DNA of 64,000 nucleotides from CAZENU01 sp965222125. GTDB lineage: Bacteria; Chloroflexota; Dehalococcoidia; Lucifugimonadales; CAZENU01. Position numbers and translations under genes: made by a program. Shown one piece after another: positions 42,688-51,803 of this stretch. The notes beneath the pieces were generated by a model that saw nothing but the letters and a program-made list of their open reading frames with translations, made no database searches and was not told where the DNA came from. The DNA lies in contig CBDCTC010000004.1 of the NCBI GenBank assembly GCA_965222125.1, positions 124,001 to 188,000 on the forward strand. Reading direction: 5' to 3'. The first letter of the stretch is position 1. Each line of letters opens with the position of its first letter.

Positions 42688-44553
42688 CTATCGGGCGGCC
42701 AGCGGCTCGGACCGCGGCCCGTTCGACGCGAGTGAGGACTCCGGGACCGCGTCCGCCAGGTCGAGCGCCTCAATCTTCGGCTGAGGGACCAAGCCGTCCG
42801 TCGTCCATCCCCGCGCACGGTAGTAGCCGTCGACCATCATGTCTAGGTCGCTCCGGGACAGACCGACACCCCGGGCCACGCCGTCCTCGAGTTTTTCGTC
42901 GAGGATCCTCGGCGGGAGGGTGTCGTCGGTGCGGGCCCAGCCCTCGCGGATGTTGAACAGCTTCTTCAGGTTGTTGATGCGCTCCCCGGCGAGCCTCAGG
43001 TCGGCTCCGTTCATCGACATGCCGGTCACGCGTTCGTAGATGTCGGCCGACTCCTCGTAGAAGTCGTCGAAGGCCTTGCGCAGGAACTTACACCATATCA
43101 GGGAGTCCATGACGGCGGAGACGTCCTCGCCCTCCATCGCAATGCGGCCGCGCTGCTCGTCCGCCTTCAGCCGGTCCACCACGGACGAGAAGTCCGCGTC
43201 GTAAGCGGACGACCTGTTGTGGCAGGCGCCGCGTGGGCTGACGGCCAGGCCCAGCGCCATCGTCTTGAGGCTTCGCGGCTCGTAGCCCGGCATCTCGAGA
43301 CCCTTGACGTGCATGGCCCAGTCGCCGGAGCCCCGGCCCACCACCTCCGACGCCCTCCGGCTGCCCTCCGAGAGCAGGTCGCCCAGGCCTTCCCGGCCGG
43401 CTATGGCATGCAGCGTCTCCAGGACGGCGTCGCCGTTGCCGAAACGCAGGTCGATGCCGCCGGTATCGCCCCTGGTCAGGAGACCGCGTTCGAAGCACTC
43501 CATGGCCCAGGCGACGGTGCCGCCCGCGCTGATCGTGTCCATGCCCATCTCGTCGCACAGCCGCGAGGCCTGGATTATCCTGTTCGGATCGTCGACGCCG
43601 ACCAGCGACCCCAGGGCAAATGCGCTCTCGTACTCCACTCTACCGGCGACCCCGCCGTCGGTCGAGGCCATGATGTGGGTGCATCCGATGGTGCAGTTGG
43701 CGCAGTGGGCCGTGCTGACCTTGTGCGACTTGACGAACTCCTCGCCGCTGATCCGGTCCGACCCCTCGAAGGTCGACTTGCGAAAGTTGCGGGTTGGCAG
43801 CGTCCCCAGCCGATCGAATACCGACACGTTGGCGATCGTGCCCAGTGTGCGGTATTTCTCAGTTGCAGGGCCCAGGCTACGCCTGGTCATCTCTATGCCG
43901 ATCTCGCGGAGGACATCAGGCTCGGCGACCGGAACCGGGTTGCCGCCTCGGACGGCAACGGCCTTGAGATTCTTCGAGCCCATCACCATGCCGGGCCCCG
44001 TGCGGCCGGCGTGACGGCCACCGTCGTTGCTGATGCTTGCGAACCGGACCAGCCTCTCGCCGGCCGGACCGATGCAGGCCACCCGGACTCCCGGGATCAG
44101 AGCCTTCACGGCGGCTTCGGTTTCGGACGTCGACTTGCCCATCAGGCCGGTCGCGTCGAGAAACTCCACGCCGCCGTCCGCAATCGACAGCAGGGTAGGG
44201 CCGTGCGCCCGCCCTTTGATCACCAGCGCGTCGCACCCAGCCTTCTTCAGCTCCGGCGCCAGGAAGCTGGACGACAGCGAGTCTCCGACGAAGCCGGTCA
44301 GCGGCGACTTGGTCACCACGGCGAACTTGCTCGAGGTGGTCAGCCGGCTGCCGACCAGCGGGCTGGTCACGAATATCAGGGGGTTGTAAGGGGACACGGG
44401 GTCCGCGCCAGCCGGACAGTGCCGGTGAAGCAGGTAGACGCCGAGCCCGTCGCCGCCGACGAAGCGGCGGAGCACGTCTTCGGCAAGAGGCTCCCACCAC
44501 GAGTCGCGCGTGGACAGATCGACTACCAGAGCACGGCCGTTGTACCCGAACAC
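42688..44553 (-). CDS. aor: Aldehyde ferredoxin oxidoreductase (Mo/W-bis-pterin)
   Basis: The 621-residue protein has the AOR N-terminal domain (YNGRALVVDLSTRDSWWEPL; GGDGLGVYLL), GPAGERLVRFASISNDGGR and AGRTGPGMVMGSKNLKAVAV. The 4Fe-4S Cys motif is CANCTIGC (Cys-x2-Cys-x3-Cys), with the fourth Cys in SLIWCKFLRKAF. It oxidises aldehydes to acids with ferredoxin. It is a full-length AOR family member; tungsten against molybdenum cannot be decided. The GTG start is seven bases after moaD. Confidence 0.9.
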   Translation of the reverse strand: MFGYNGRALVVDLSTRDSWWEPLAEDVLRRFVGGDGLGVYLLHRHCPAGADPVSPYNPLIFVTSPLVGSRLTTSSKFAVVTKSPLTGFVGDSLSSSFLAPELKKAGCDALVIKGRAHGPTLLSIADGGVEFLDATGLMGKSTSETEAAVKALIPGVRVACIGPAGERLVRFASISNDGGRHAGRTGPGMVMGSKNLKAVAVRGGNPVPVAEPDVLREIGIEMTRRSLGPATEKYRTLGTIANVSVFDRLGTLPTRNFRKSTFEGSDRISGEEFVKSHKVSTAHCANCTIGCTHIMASTDGGVAGRVEYESAFALGSLVGVDDPNRIIQASRLCDEMGMDTISAGGTVAWAMECFERGLLTRGDTGGIDLRFGNGDAVLETLHAIAGREGLGDLLSEGSRRASEVVGRGSGDWAMHVKGLEMPGYEPRSLKTMALGLAVSPRGACHNRSSAYDADFSSVVDRLKADEQRGRIAMEGEDVSAVMDSLIWCKFLRKAFDDFYEESADIYERVTGMSMNGADLRLAGERINNLKKLFNIREGWARTDDTLPPRILDEKLEDGVARGVGLSRSDLDMMVDGYYRARGWTTDGLVPQPKIEALDLADAVPESSLASNGPRSEPLAAR

Positions 44554-44560
44554 TCGGTCG

Positions 44561-44881
44561 CTAGCCTCCCGCCTGGCTGGAGAATAGAAGGAGCCTATCC
44601 CCAGGGCCTATGTCGAGCCGCCCGCCGTCGACGAAGGCGGTGCCGTTCACGTTGAGCACGTGGCTCTCGAGCAGTCCCGTCCCGTCCTTGTCGATCACGC
44701 TGCCGACCAGCGCGGGACACGCTCCCGCGATGGCGGCCACCACGTCGCTTGCCCTCGGCTCGCCGACCACCTCGATGGTGAGCTCTCGACGACCCGCCGC
44801 AAGGCGCGCCGTGCCAAACAGCTCCACCTGCAGTGTGAGGGCTGCGCCCGCGCCGCCGATTGGCCGAATCACCTTGACCAC
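44561..44881 (-). CDS. moaD: MoaD/ThiS-type sulfur carrier protein
   Basis: The 106-residue protein has the beta-grasp fold: LQVELFGTARL, a helix with ASDVVAAIAGACPAL, HVLNVNGTAFVDGG and LLLFSSQAGG ending in the Gly-Gly that is thiocarboxylated for pterin cofactor synthesis. Slightly longer than typical MoaD, as in AOR-linked forms. It sits just before aor, which points to cofactor supply for that enzyme. The GTG start has only a weak upstream purine run. Confidence 0.88.
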   Translation of the reverse strand: MVKVIRPIGGAGAALTLQVELFGTARLAAGRRELTIEVVGEPRASDVVAAIAGACPALVGSVIDKDGTGLLESHVLNVNGTAFVDGGRLDIGPGDRLLLFSSQAGG

Positions 44882-44955
44882 GGCCCCATTCTACCACCAC
44901 TCGAATTCGAGCCAGCCCAGCCACAGTCAGCCCAACAACGCGGCTTTCCCTGAGT

Positions 44956-44985
44956 GCGCCGATTTGAGTCGACTCAAATCGGCGC
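44956..44985. promoter_or_regulatory. Perfect 30-bp palindrome between mobA and moaD
   Basis: The half GCGCCGATTTGAGTC is followed directly by its reverse complement GACTCAAATCGGCGC. It lies seven bases past the mobA stop and about 75 bases before moaD. A T tract does not follow, so an operator is as likely as a terminator. Confidence 0.8.
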
Positions 44986-44992
44986 GAAGACG

Positions 44993-45610
44993 TCAGTGAC
45001 CCGCCTCAACGAGCGCGAGGGCCCGCTCCAAGTCGTCCGGTGTGTTGACATTGAGGAAGCTCAGCCGGCCGGGGTCTATGTCGTCGACCGCCGCCTCGGG
45101 CACCAGTCTGACCCTGACGTCGTCGAAGAAGCCCGCGATCTTCAGCTCCCGCGCCCTCAGACGCCGCTCAATGGGAGAAAGGCATGCCTTGGAGTACGCT
45201 GCGTGGGTGGGCTCCGGACGCCCATCTAGCACGGGCACCACTGCGTCGTATTCGCCACGTTCATCCAGGATGTGCCTCAGCAGTCGCCGGTTGAGGAACG
45301 GCATGTCGCAGGCGACGACGAGCCCCCAATCGGCAGAGGCCGCCGACAGGCCGGTGAATATGCCGCCCAGGGAGCCGCAGTCGGGGTACGCGTCCACGAT
45401 GACTTGGGTAGAGTCGGGTAGGGGAAGCCGTTCGGCCTGTTCCAGGTCCGCGACGACGACGACCGTCTGATCGACCACGTCGGCGAGGCGGTCGATGACC
45501 CTCCGCACCAGGGGCTTGCCCCCGAGCAGCTCCACGGCCTTGTTGCGCCCCAGTCTCCGGCTCCTGCCGCCGGCGAGGACTATTCCTGCAACGTCTATAC
45601 TGTCCGTCAT
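44993..45610 (-). CDS. mobA: Molybdenum cofactor guanylyltransferase
   Basis: The 205-residue protein has the nucleotidyltransferase start VAGIVLAGGRSRRLGRNKAVELL, GSLGGIFTGL, VACDMPFLN and ending SFLNVNTPDDLERAL. It links GMP to Mo-molybdopterin to make the dinucleotide form that FdhA-type enzymes carry. The ATG at 45610 is chosen over an upstream frame without homology. It lies 87 bases after the moeA fusion gene. Confidence 0.92.
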   Translation of the reverse strand: MTDSIDVAGIVLAGGRSRRLGRNKAVELLGGKPLVRRVIDRLADVVDQTVVVVADLEQAERLPLPDSTQVIVDAYPDCGSLGGIFTGLSAASADWGLVVACDMPFLNRRLLRHILDERGEYDAVVPVLDGRPEPTHAAYSKACLSPIERRLRARELKIAGFFDDVRVRLVPEAAVDDIDPGRLSFLNVNTPDDLERALALVEAGH

Positions 45611-45697
45611 GAAGGCACCATCCCGTCCGGCCGCATTGGCCCTGTGGAACATCCTTCCATCGGTGCGTCCACGGGAGTACGGTGCCGGGATCCGACT

Positions 45698-47629
45698 TCA
45701 GCCGACATTTGCGACTATCTCCCCCATGCCTGAAACGTCGTAGCCGCCCAGCTCCTCGACTTGGGACCTGAAACCGTCGTCACGCAGGAGCTCGAGCATC
45801 GGCCGCAGCAGGTCGCTATCGTGGACCTCACGCGGCATCACCAGGTCGTACCGCTCGTTCCGCAGCGGCACGAAGTCGAGCCCGACGGCCTTTGCAGCTG
45901 AGAAGACGCCCATGCCCGTGTCCACGCGTCCAGCGGAAACGGCCGCCGCCACGGCCAGGTGGCTGTACTCCTCCCGATCATAACCGCGTACCCGGCGCGA
46001 GTCCAGCCGCGCCTCTCGCAGCATGTAGTCGAACAGCACGCGGGTGCCGGAGCCTCGCTGCCGATTGACGTACCTGATGTCGCCGCGCAGCGTGTCGTCC
46101 AGACCCGCGATCGACTTGGGATTGCCCGGCGCGACGATGAGCCCCTGAACGCGGTGGGTCAGGTTGACCAGCACGACGTCGCCCTCGACGTATCGCCGCA
46201 CGAAGGCGACGTTGTACTCCCCGGTGCGCTCGTCCAGCAGGTGACTGCCGGCGACGTGCGCCTCTCCGCGTTTCAGGGCCAACAGACCGCCCAGGCTGCC
46301 GACGTTGGACGACGCCAGCGTCGTCGCGGGGTCCACGCGGCGCAGCTCGCTGGCGAGCAGGTCAAGGACGATGTCGTGACTCCCGGATGCGACTATCGTG
46401 CGCTCCAGCTCGTGAGCCGGCCGCAGCAGGGCGGCGCGGACTTCGCTGCCTGCGTCGAGTCCCTCGGAGAACCGCGGTATGCGCACGAGTCCGTCGGCCC
46501 GGACCATCGACGTGATTACGCCCGCGCCGCGCTGCAACGGTGTCGCGACCATCTTCCCGCGCACGCGCCCGAGCCTCACGCGCAGGTAGTCGTCCTCACC
46601 CATCGGCGAGCTCACCTTTCGGCTGATCGTCGCGGCGATGGACTGGCGTTCGGAGGGTGGCAGCCCAAGCATGTGCTCGACGAGCGGACGGACGATGATC
46701 TCGCACGTGATCGCGGCCGACACCGAGTAGCCCGGTATGCCGATCACCGGCGTATCCCGCACGACGCCCAGCACGACGGGATGACCGGGCCGCACGGCGA
46801 TCCCGTGGACCAGCAGCTCTCCCATCTCCTCGACGACCGCCGCGGTGTAGTCCTCAGAACCCGCGGACGAGCCGGCGTTGACCAGCACCACGTCGGCGGT
46901 CTCCAGGGCGTCGGCCAGCGCAGACTTGAGGTTGCCGCGGTCGTCCGGAACGGGCGGCCGCCGGTCGGCGTCCGCGCCCCACTCTTCGACCATAGCGCCG
47001 AGCATCAGCCCGTTCGACTCGATGATCTCAGATGGGCCGGGCGTGCTGCCCACGGCCACGAGCTCGTTGCCCGTTGGCATGACAGCGACCTTCGGATGGC
47101 GTCGCACGTCGACGTGGCTCAGCCCGGCCGCCGCGCACGCGGCCAGGTCCTGAGGCCTGAGCCGATGCCCGCCGGGAAGCAGCAGCTCTGTGGCCGCTAT
47201 GTCCTCGCCCAGCGCCCTGACGTGCTGGTAGGGCGGTACCGCTGCCTGGACCTCGATCGTCCGCTCGTCGACCTGATGGATGACCTCGATCATGATGACC
47301 GCGTCGAACTCGTCGGGTATCGGGTCGCCGGTGTCGACCCAGGTCCCCTGACGGCCGATCTCGAGCCGTACCGGCGAGGTCTCCGTCGCGCCGACGGTGT
47401 CTGCGGAGCGCACCGCCGCCCCGTCCATCGCTGACGAGTCGTAGTGAGGCGAAGAGAGCAGGGCGGTGACCGGCCCCGCGGTCACGCGGCCGGCGGCTGC
47501 TTCCAGGTGCACGGCCTCGGCTGCGGTGCGTTCGCGTCCGCCGACTCTGTCCAGCGCCGCGTGGAACTTGGAAACCGCCTCGTGCAGAGGGACGTCCTGC
47601 AGGTAGTACCGTCGACCGGTGCGCGGCAT
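45698..47629 (-). CDS. moeA: MoeA fused to a periplasmic-binding-protein-like domain
   Basis: The 643-residue protein is twice a usual MoeA. Residues 1-410 form MoeA: SAMDGAAVRSADT, VIMIEVIH, GEDIAATELLLPGG, VAVMPTGNELV, GSSAGSEDYTAAVVEEMGELLVHGIAVRPGHPVVLGV and GIPGYSVSAAI. Residues from about 415 form a substrate-binding-protein-like domain (VASGSHDIVLDLL, ASSNVGSLGGLLALKRGEAHVAGSHL, RQRGSGTRVLFDYML). Such fusions may sense molybdate, tungstate or a pterin, by analogy. It follows moeA2 with a one-base gap. Confidence 0.9.
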   Translation of the reverse strand: MPRTGRRYYLQDVPLHEAVSKFHAALDRVGGRERTAAEAVHLEAAAGRVTAGPVTALLSSPHYDSSAMDGAAVRSADTVGATETSPVRLEIGRQGTWVDTGDPIPDEFDAVIMIEVIHQVDERTIEVQAAVPPYQHVRALGEDIAATELLLPGGHRLRPQDLAACAAAGLSHVDVRRHPKVAVMPTGNELVAVGSTPGPSEIIESNGLMLGAMVEEWGADADRRPPVPDDRGNLKSALADALETADVVLVNAGSSAGSEDYTAAVVEEMGELLVHGIAVRPGHPVVLGVVRDTPVIGIPGYSVSAAITCEIIVRPLVEHMLGLPPSERQSIAATISRKVSSPMGEDDYLRVRLGRVRGKMVATPLQRGAGVITSMVRADGLVRIPRFSEGLDAGSEVRAALLRPAHELERTIVASGSHDIVLDLLASELRRVDPATTLASSNVGSLGGLLALKRGEAHVAGSHLLDERTGEYNVAFVRRYVEGDVVLVNLTHRVQGLIVAPGNPKSIAGLDDTLRGDIRYVNRQRGSGTRVLFDYMLREARLDSRRVRGYDREEYSHLAVAAAVSAGRVDTGMGVFSAAKAVGLDFVPLRNERYDLVMPREVHDSDLLRPMLELLRDDGFRSQVEELGGYDVSGMGEIVANVG

Positions 47630-47630
47630 C

Positions 47631-48863
47631 TCAGTACACCCTGACGTCAACCTCGTCGCCGGCGTAGAGCCCTCCGGCGTCCAGGGGCACCCGGACGACG
47701 CCGGACGCCCGCACCATCGTGTAGATCAGATTCGACTTGCCGAAGATGGGCTCCGCGGACAGCGAGCCACCATCATCGGTCAACTTCACCTGAACGTAGT
47801 CCTCCCGGCCGGCAACCGACGAAATGTCGCGGGAAAGGCGGGCCCGCGCCGTCGGCAGCCGCGGAGGGGGATTGCAACCGCTCAGGGCGTATATCGTCGG
47901 CCGCACGATCAGGTCGAATACCACGACGGCCGACACCGGGTTGCCCGGCAGTCCGAACGCTGGCTTGCCGTCGATGAGCGCGATTATGGTCGGCTTGCCC
48001 GGCTTGACCGAGATCCCGTGTACGAGGACCCCGGGCGGCCCCAGCTCGTCGAAGACCCGCGCGGTCATGTCGCGGCTGCTGACCGAGCTGCCGGCGGAGA
48101 AGACCAGCACGTCGCCCCCTGCCAGACCGGCCTGGGCAGCCGCGCGCTGCGCCTCGTAGTCGTCCCCGACCAGCGCGACCGCAATCGGGGTCCCGCCGCA
48201 GTCCTCCACGAGCGCGGAGATCGTGGAGGTGTTGATGTCCCGCGTCTGGCCGTGCGCCGGCGGGGTGCGCGGAGGCACAAGCTCGTCGCCGGTCGATACG
48301 ATGGACACGACCGGCCTTCGGGATACGGTGAATTCGTCAATGCCCAGCGCCAGGAGTCCGCCTATGTCCTGGGGCCGCAGCAAATGTCCGGATGGCAAGA
48401 CCGCCGCTCCGGTGCGCGCGTCCTCCCCTGGCTGGATGACGTTCTCGCCGGGGGCGACCGGTCGCACGACCTCGATCGCGGAGTCGTCCAGTTGCTGTGT
48501 GTGCTCGACCATGACCACCGCGTCTGCGCCGTCCGCCAGCATCCCGCCCGTGAAGGCGACGGCAGCCTGGCCGTCGAGAAGGCTGACCTCGGGCGGTCGG
48601 CCCATCGCCACCTCGCCGACGACGTCGAAATAGGCGGGCAGGCTCTCCGAAGCGCCGAACGTGTCCCCGGCACGGACCGAGTAGCCGTCCATGGCGGAAC
48701 GCGGGAAGGCCGGGAGGTCTTCCGGCGATACGATGGCGGCGCCGGTCACGCGCCCCACGGCGTCGGGGGTGGGCAGACGCTCCGTCTCCACCCGGGACAC
48801 GCCGCAGTCGTGCAGGGCACGGAGCGCGTCGTCGGGAGGCAGGACGTTGAAGAACTGAGGCAT
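47631..48863 (-). CDS. moeA: Molybdopterin molybdenumtransferase MoeA
   Basis: The 410-residue protein has SAMDGYSVRAGDTF, AVAFTGGMLADGADAVVMVEHT, GENVIQPGEDARTGAAVLPSG, VVSIVSTGDELVPP, SAGSSVSSRDMTARV, GPPGVLVHGISVKPGKPTII and the MoeA GLPGNPVSAVVVF. It inserts molybdate into molybdopterin with MPT-AMP as donor. The ATG at 48863 has GGAAGG upstream; a longer frame runs into the antisense of the next gene. Two moeA genes side by side suggest one serves tungsten or a second enzyme. Confidence 0.93.
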   Translation of the reverse strand: MPQFFNVLPPDDALRALHDCGVSRVETERLPTPDAVGRVTGAAIVSPEDLPAFPRSAMDGYSVRAGDTFGASESLPAYFDVVGEVAMGRPPEVSLLDGQAAVAFTGGMLADGADAVVMVEHTQQLDDSAIEVVRPVAPGENVIQPGEDARTGAAVLPSGHLLRPQDIGGLLALGIDEFTVSRRPVVSIVSTGDELVPPRTPPAHGQTRDINTSTISALVEDCGGTPIAVALVGDDYEAQRAAAQAGLAGGDVLVFSAGSSVSSRDMTARVFDELGPPGVLVHGISVKPGKPTIIALIDGKPAFGLPGNPVSAVVVFDLIVRPTIYALSGCNPPPRLPTARARLSRDISSVAGREDYVQVKLTDDGGSLSAEPIFGKSNLIYTMVRASGVVRVPLDAGGLYAGDEVDVRVY

Positions 48864-48890
48864 GGCGCGCCTTCCATCGTTAGATTGCCC

Positions 48891-48896
48891 ATTATA
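48891..48896 (-). promoter_or_regulatory. Candidate -10 (TATAAT) before moeA
   Basis: A perfect TATAAT on the minus strand, 27 bases before the moeA start. No -35 of good quality was found at 16-18 bases. Confidence 0.4.
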
Positions 48897-48973
48897 GCGG
48901 CCGCGCGCGGGCGGCCTTCCGGAGTGGCACGCCTCCCGACCGGCCTCGATGCCGGTGACGCGGCTGCGGCAGG

Positions 48974-49894
48974 CTAGACGGGCATCGTGCGGCCGGTCAG
49001 CTTTCGGCCGGCGTCCGGCAGCTTCCGGTCCGGCGTGCCGACGATCTTGGCGCCGATCTCCTCGATGATGAACCGTGCCCGCTCCTCGGCTGTCATCGAC
49101 GGGTCGCCCCAGCCGAACGACATCGTGACCCCGGCCTGGTTGCAGGCGTCGCGCACCGTGTCCATCGCGCTGCGAAGCTCTCGCAGTTTCGGGTCGGTCT
49201 CGCCCTCCCGGTCGAAATAGCCCTTGTAGTCGAGGATGCCGTGGGACATCGCCATGTCGCCCGGGCCCCACTCGCAGTAGTAGATGCCGGGAGTCGCCGC
49301 GATCGCGTGGGCGTTCTGCACGCCGTGCCTGTCCTCGATCTTGATGCCGAGCAGCAACTCCCCGTCAGGGTTCAGGGGCCAGGCGTCGGCCTTGTGCAGG
49401 TACTCCTGTGGGCTGACTCCCCAAATCGACGCCGCGAACTCCGTGTCTCCCTGGCCCCGCAGGCCTTCGGGCAGGCCTTGGTCTCGACCTATGGTCTGGA
49501 AGGGATATCTGCACGCCGCCACAAAAGCGCGAACGGCGTCGGGGTCGCGCGCGTGGTCGACCCACAGGCCGTGGACGCCGGCGGCGAGTATTTGCCGCGC
49601 CTGCCAGGTGTTGGCCATGATCTCCTCGCGCGTCACGGCGTTCGCCGGAAGGGACGCCAGCACGGCGGGCGTCTGGTGGCCGCTGGCAGTCGGGCCGCCG
49701 TCCTTCAGGCCCTGCATGAACTGCGAGAGGCCCTTGGGGTCGAACGGCTGGTGCTCGAACCCGATCAGCATGACGTCCGCCCACGTCCCGGCCCACTCCA
49801 GACCCGTCTCATACCTCAGATCGTGGGTCGGGCCCTGAGTGATGTAGGCCGGCTGGCCCTGCTCGATCAGGTCAATGACCTTGTTGACTCGCAT
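48974..49894 (-). CDS. HpcH/HpaI-family aldolase
   Basis: The 306-residue protein has the HpcH/HpaI barrel motifs: VMLIGFEHQPFD in place of the usual DxEH, LLLGIKIEDRHGVQNAHAI with the metal-binding Glu, and WGPGDMAMSHG with the metal Asp. Members split or make 4-hydroxy-2-oxo acids, giving pyruvate plus an aldehyde. The pyruvate/aldehyde chemistry could feed the AOR. The ATG follows CGGAGGCGCGTCGTC. It is separated from fhs by 55 bases. Confidence 0.85.
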   Translation of the reverse strand: MRVNKVIDLIEQGQPAYITQGPTHDLRYETGLEWAGTWADVMLIGFEHQPFDPKGLSQFMQGLKDGGPTASGHQTPAVLASLPANAVTREEIMANTWQARQILAAGVHGLWVDHARDPDAVRAFVAACRYPFQTIGRDQGLPEGLRGQGDTEFAASIWGVSPQEYLHKADAWPLNPDGELLLGIKIEDRHGVQNAHAIAATPGIYYCEWGPGDMAMSHGILDYKGYFDREGETDPKLRELRSAMDTVRDACNQAGVTMSFGWGDPSMTAEERARFIIEEIGAKIVGTPDRKLPDAGRKLTGRTMPV

Positions 49895-49949
49895 GACGAC
49901 GCGCCTCCGTAAGTTACCCGCCCGGCCGCCGTCGGCGAGCGGGCCGATG

Positions 49950-51569
49950 TTATAGACCGAGGATGTTCCCCTCGTCGTCTACGTCCAACTCCCGCGGGGA
50001 GCCGGGTAGGCCCGGCATCGTCATCATCGTTCCCGCGATGGGGTAGATGAACCCGGCGCCGACGGACGCCCTGACGTCGTTGACCTCGAACGTGTAACTG
50101 GAAGGGCGCGCCTTGAGCGTGGGCTTGTGGGACAGCGACAGGTGGGTCTTCGCCATGCAGACCGGCAGGCCGCCCCAACCCAGCTTTTCGAACTGCCTCA
50201 GCTTGCGCCGCGCGGCGGCGTCCCACGTCACCGACTCCGCGCCGTAGACCTTAGTCGCCAGCGCCCGGACCTTGTCCTGGATGCCGGCGTCTTCAGGATA
50301 GAGATACGTGACCTCTATCCCGTCGCCGCTTGCCGCGTCCGCGACGGCCATCGCCAGATCGGTGCCGCCGGCTCCGCCATCCTCGAAGACGTTGCTCTCG
50401 ACGGCAGCCTGCGCACCGGCGGCCTCCGCCCTGGACTTGAGGATAGCCACCTCGGCCGGCGTATCCGTGGGGAAACGGTTGATCGCCACGACCACCGGCA
50501 GACCGAAGGCCCGCACCAGCTCCACGTCGTGCTCGACGTTCGCCACGCCCTTCTCGACCGCGCCCTCGTCGGGCGTGTCCAGCTCCCGGAACCTCACTCC
50601 GCCGTGGGACTTGACCGCTCTGACCGTCGAGACGAGCACCACGGCACTGGGCTCCAGGTCGTTGAACCGCGCCTTGATGTGCATGAACTTCTCGAAGCCC
50701 AGGTCGGCGCCGAAACCGGCCTCCGTCACGACGAAGTCCGAGTAGCCGAGAGCGAGCCTGTCGGCGACGACGGAGTTACAGCCGTGCGCGATGTTTCCAA
50801 ACGGCCCGGTGTGGACCAGTACCGGCTGACCCTCCAGGGTCTGTACCAGATTGGGCTGGATGGCGTACCTGAGCAGCGACATCATCGACCCGACGGCCCG
50901 GACGTCCGAGGCGGTAACCGGCCCGTCGTCGCCGAACCCGACTATCATTCGGCCCAGCCTGTCGCGAAGGTCGGCCAGGTCGGACGACAGGGCGAGTACG
51001 GCCATTACCTCAGAGGCCGTGACAATGTCGAAGCCGGTCTCGCGGACCGGCGCGTTGTTGGGGCCGCCGATCCCGGTAATGATCGTGCGAAGCGCTCTCT
51101 CTTCGACGTCGACGACCCGGCGCCACGTTATGTCTTCGGGCGCGAAGCCTGGAAGCTGGCCTCGATAGGCCGCGTTGTCGGTCAGCGCCGCGAGCAGGTT
51201 GTGTGCCGACCCGACGGCGTGGGCGTCCCCGGTGAAGTGGATGTTGATCTCGTCCTCGGGAACGACAATAGCGGCCCCTCCACCGGTGCCGCCGCCCTTG
51301 ATGCCGAATATCGGGCCCAGCGACGGCTCGCGCAGTGTGGCGGCAGCGCGGTAGCCGAGGCGGCCGAGGGCCTGTGTAAGGCCCACCGTGGTCGTGGTCT
51401 TGCCTTCGCCGGCGCGCGTGGGGGTCATGCCGGTGACCAGGACCAGCTTGCCGCGAGGGCCATCGGTGCGAATCGCGTCGAGGGCTATCTTGGCCTTGTG
51501 CCTGCCGTAGGGGATGACGTGCTCTGGGGCCAGGCCCATCGAATCCGCAATCTCGGCAATGGGGCGCAT
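49950..51569 (-). CDS. fhs: Formate-tetrahydrofolate ligase
   Basis: The 539-residue protein is near full length. It has TPTRAGEGKTTTTVGL (P-loop; the usual TPTPAGEGKTTT has Pro where Arg is here), REPSLGPIFGIKGGGTGGG, INIHFTGDAHAV, VVTEAGFGADLGFEKFM, and the C-terminal GFIYPIAGTMMTMPGLP. It makes 10-formyl-THF from formate and ATP. The ATG at 51569 has AGGAGGAAGAT. The formate dehydrogenase genes lie downstream on the same strand, so the enzyme can either spend or save formate here. Confidence 0.95.
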   Translation of the reverse strand: MRPIAEIADSMGLAPEHVIPYGRHKAKIALDAIRTDGPRGKLVLVTGMTPTRAGEGKTTTTVGLTQALGRLGYRAAATLREPSLGPIFGIKGGGTGGGAAIVVPEDEINIHFTGDAHAVGSAHNLLAALTDNAAYRGQLPGFAPEDITWRRVVDVEERALRTIITGIGGPNNAPVRETGFDIVTASEVMAVLALSSDLADLRDRLGRMIVGFGDDGPVTASDVRAVGSMMSLLRYAIQPNLVQTLEGQPVLVHTGPFGNIAHGCNSVVADRLALGYSDFVVTEAGFGADLGFEKFMHIKARFNDLEPSAVVLVSTVRAVKSHGGVRFRELDTPDEGAVEKGVANVEHDVELVRAFGLPVVVAINRFPTDTPAEVAILKSRAEAAGAQAAVESNVFEDGGAGGTDLAMAVADAASGDGIEVTYLYPEDAGIQDKVRALATKVYGAESVTWDAAARRKLRQFEKLGWGGLPVCMAKTHLSLSHKPTLKARPSSYTFEVNDVRASVGAGFIYPIAGTMMTMPGLPGSPRELDVDDEGNILGL

Positions 51570-51605
51570 ATCTTCCTCCTGGACCGGGCGCGAAAGACGG
51601 CCCAA

Positions 51606-51633
51606 ATTGTAGCACAGGCCCTTGTCTTCCCAA
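51606..51633 (-). promoter_or_regulatory. Candidate promoter of fhs (extended -10)
   Basis: On the minus strand TTGGGA (51628-51633) and TACAAT (51606-51611) are 16 bases apart, and TGC before TACAAT gives the extended -10 form TGnTACAAT. It lies 36 bases before the fhs ATG. Confidence 0.55.
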
Positions 51634-51803
51634 TTCGGGCCGCTACGTCTTACGTCTGAATACCAAGGTCCTTCACACGATCGAACGGCTGGTTCGAACC
51701 CCGATACGGTGCCGACATCCGGTTACTCACTGGCGCAGTATGGGTCGGTGGCATAGCAGCCTGCGTCTTCTGAGGCGTGCGCTTTGCCGTCCAAGCCGGG
51801 GAG

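Noticed and set aside
51685..51715. GGTTCGAACCCC, resembling a tRNA T-arm
   Set aside because: The flanks do not extend the T stem, and no anticodon or D arm can be folded upstream.
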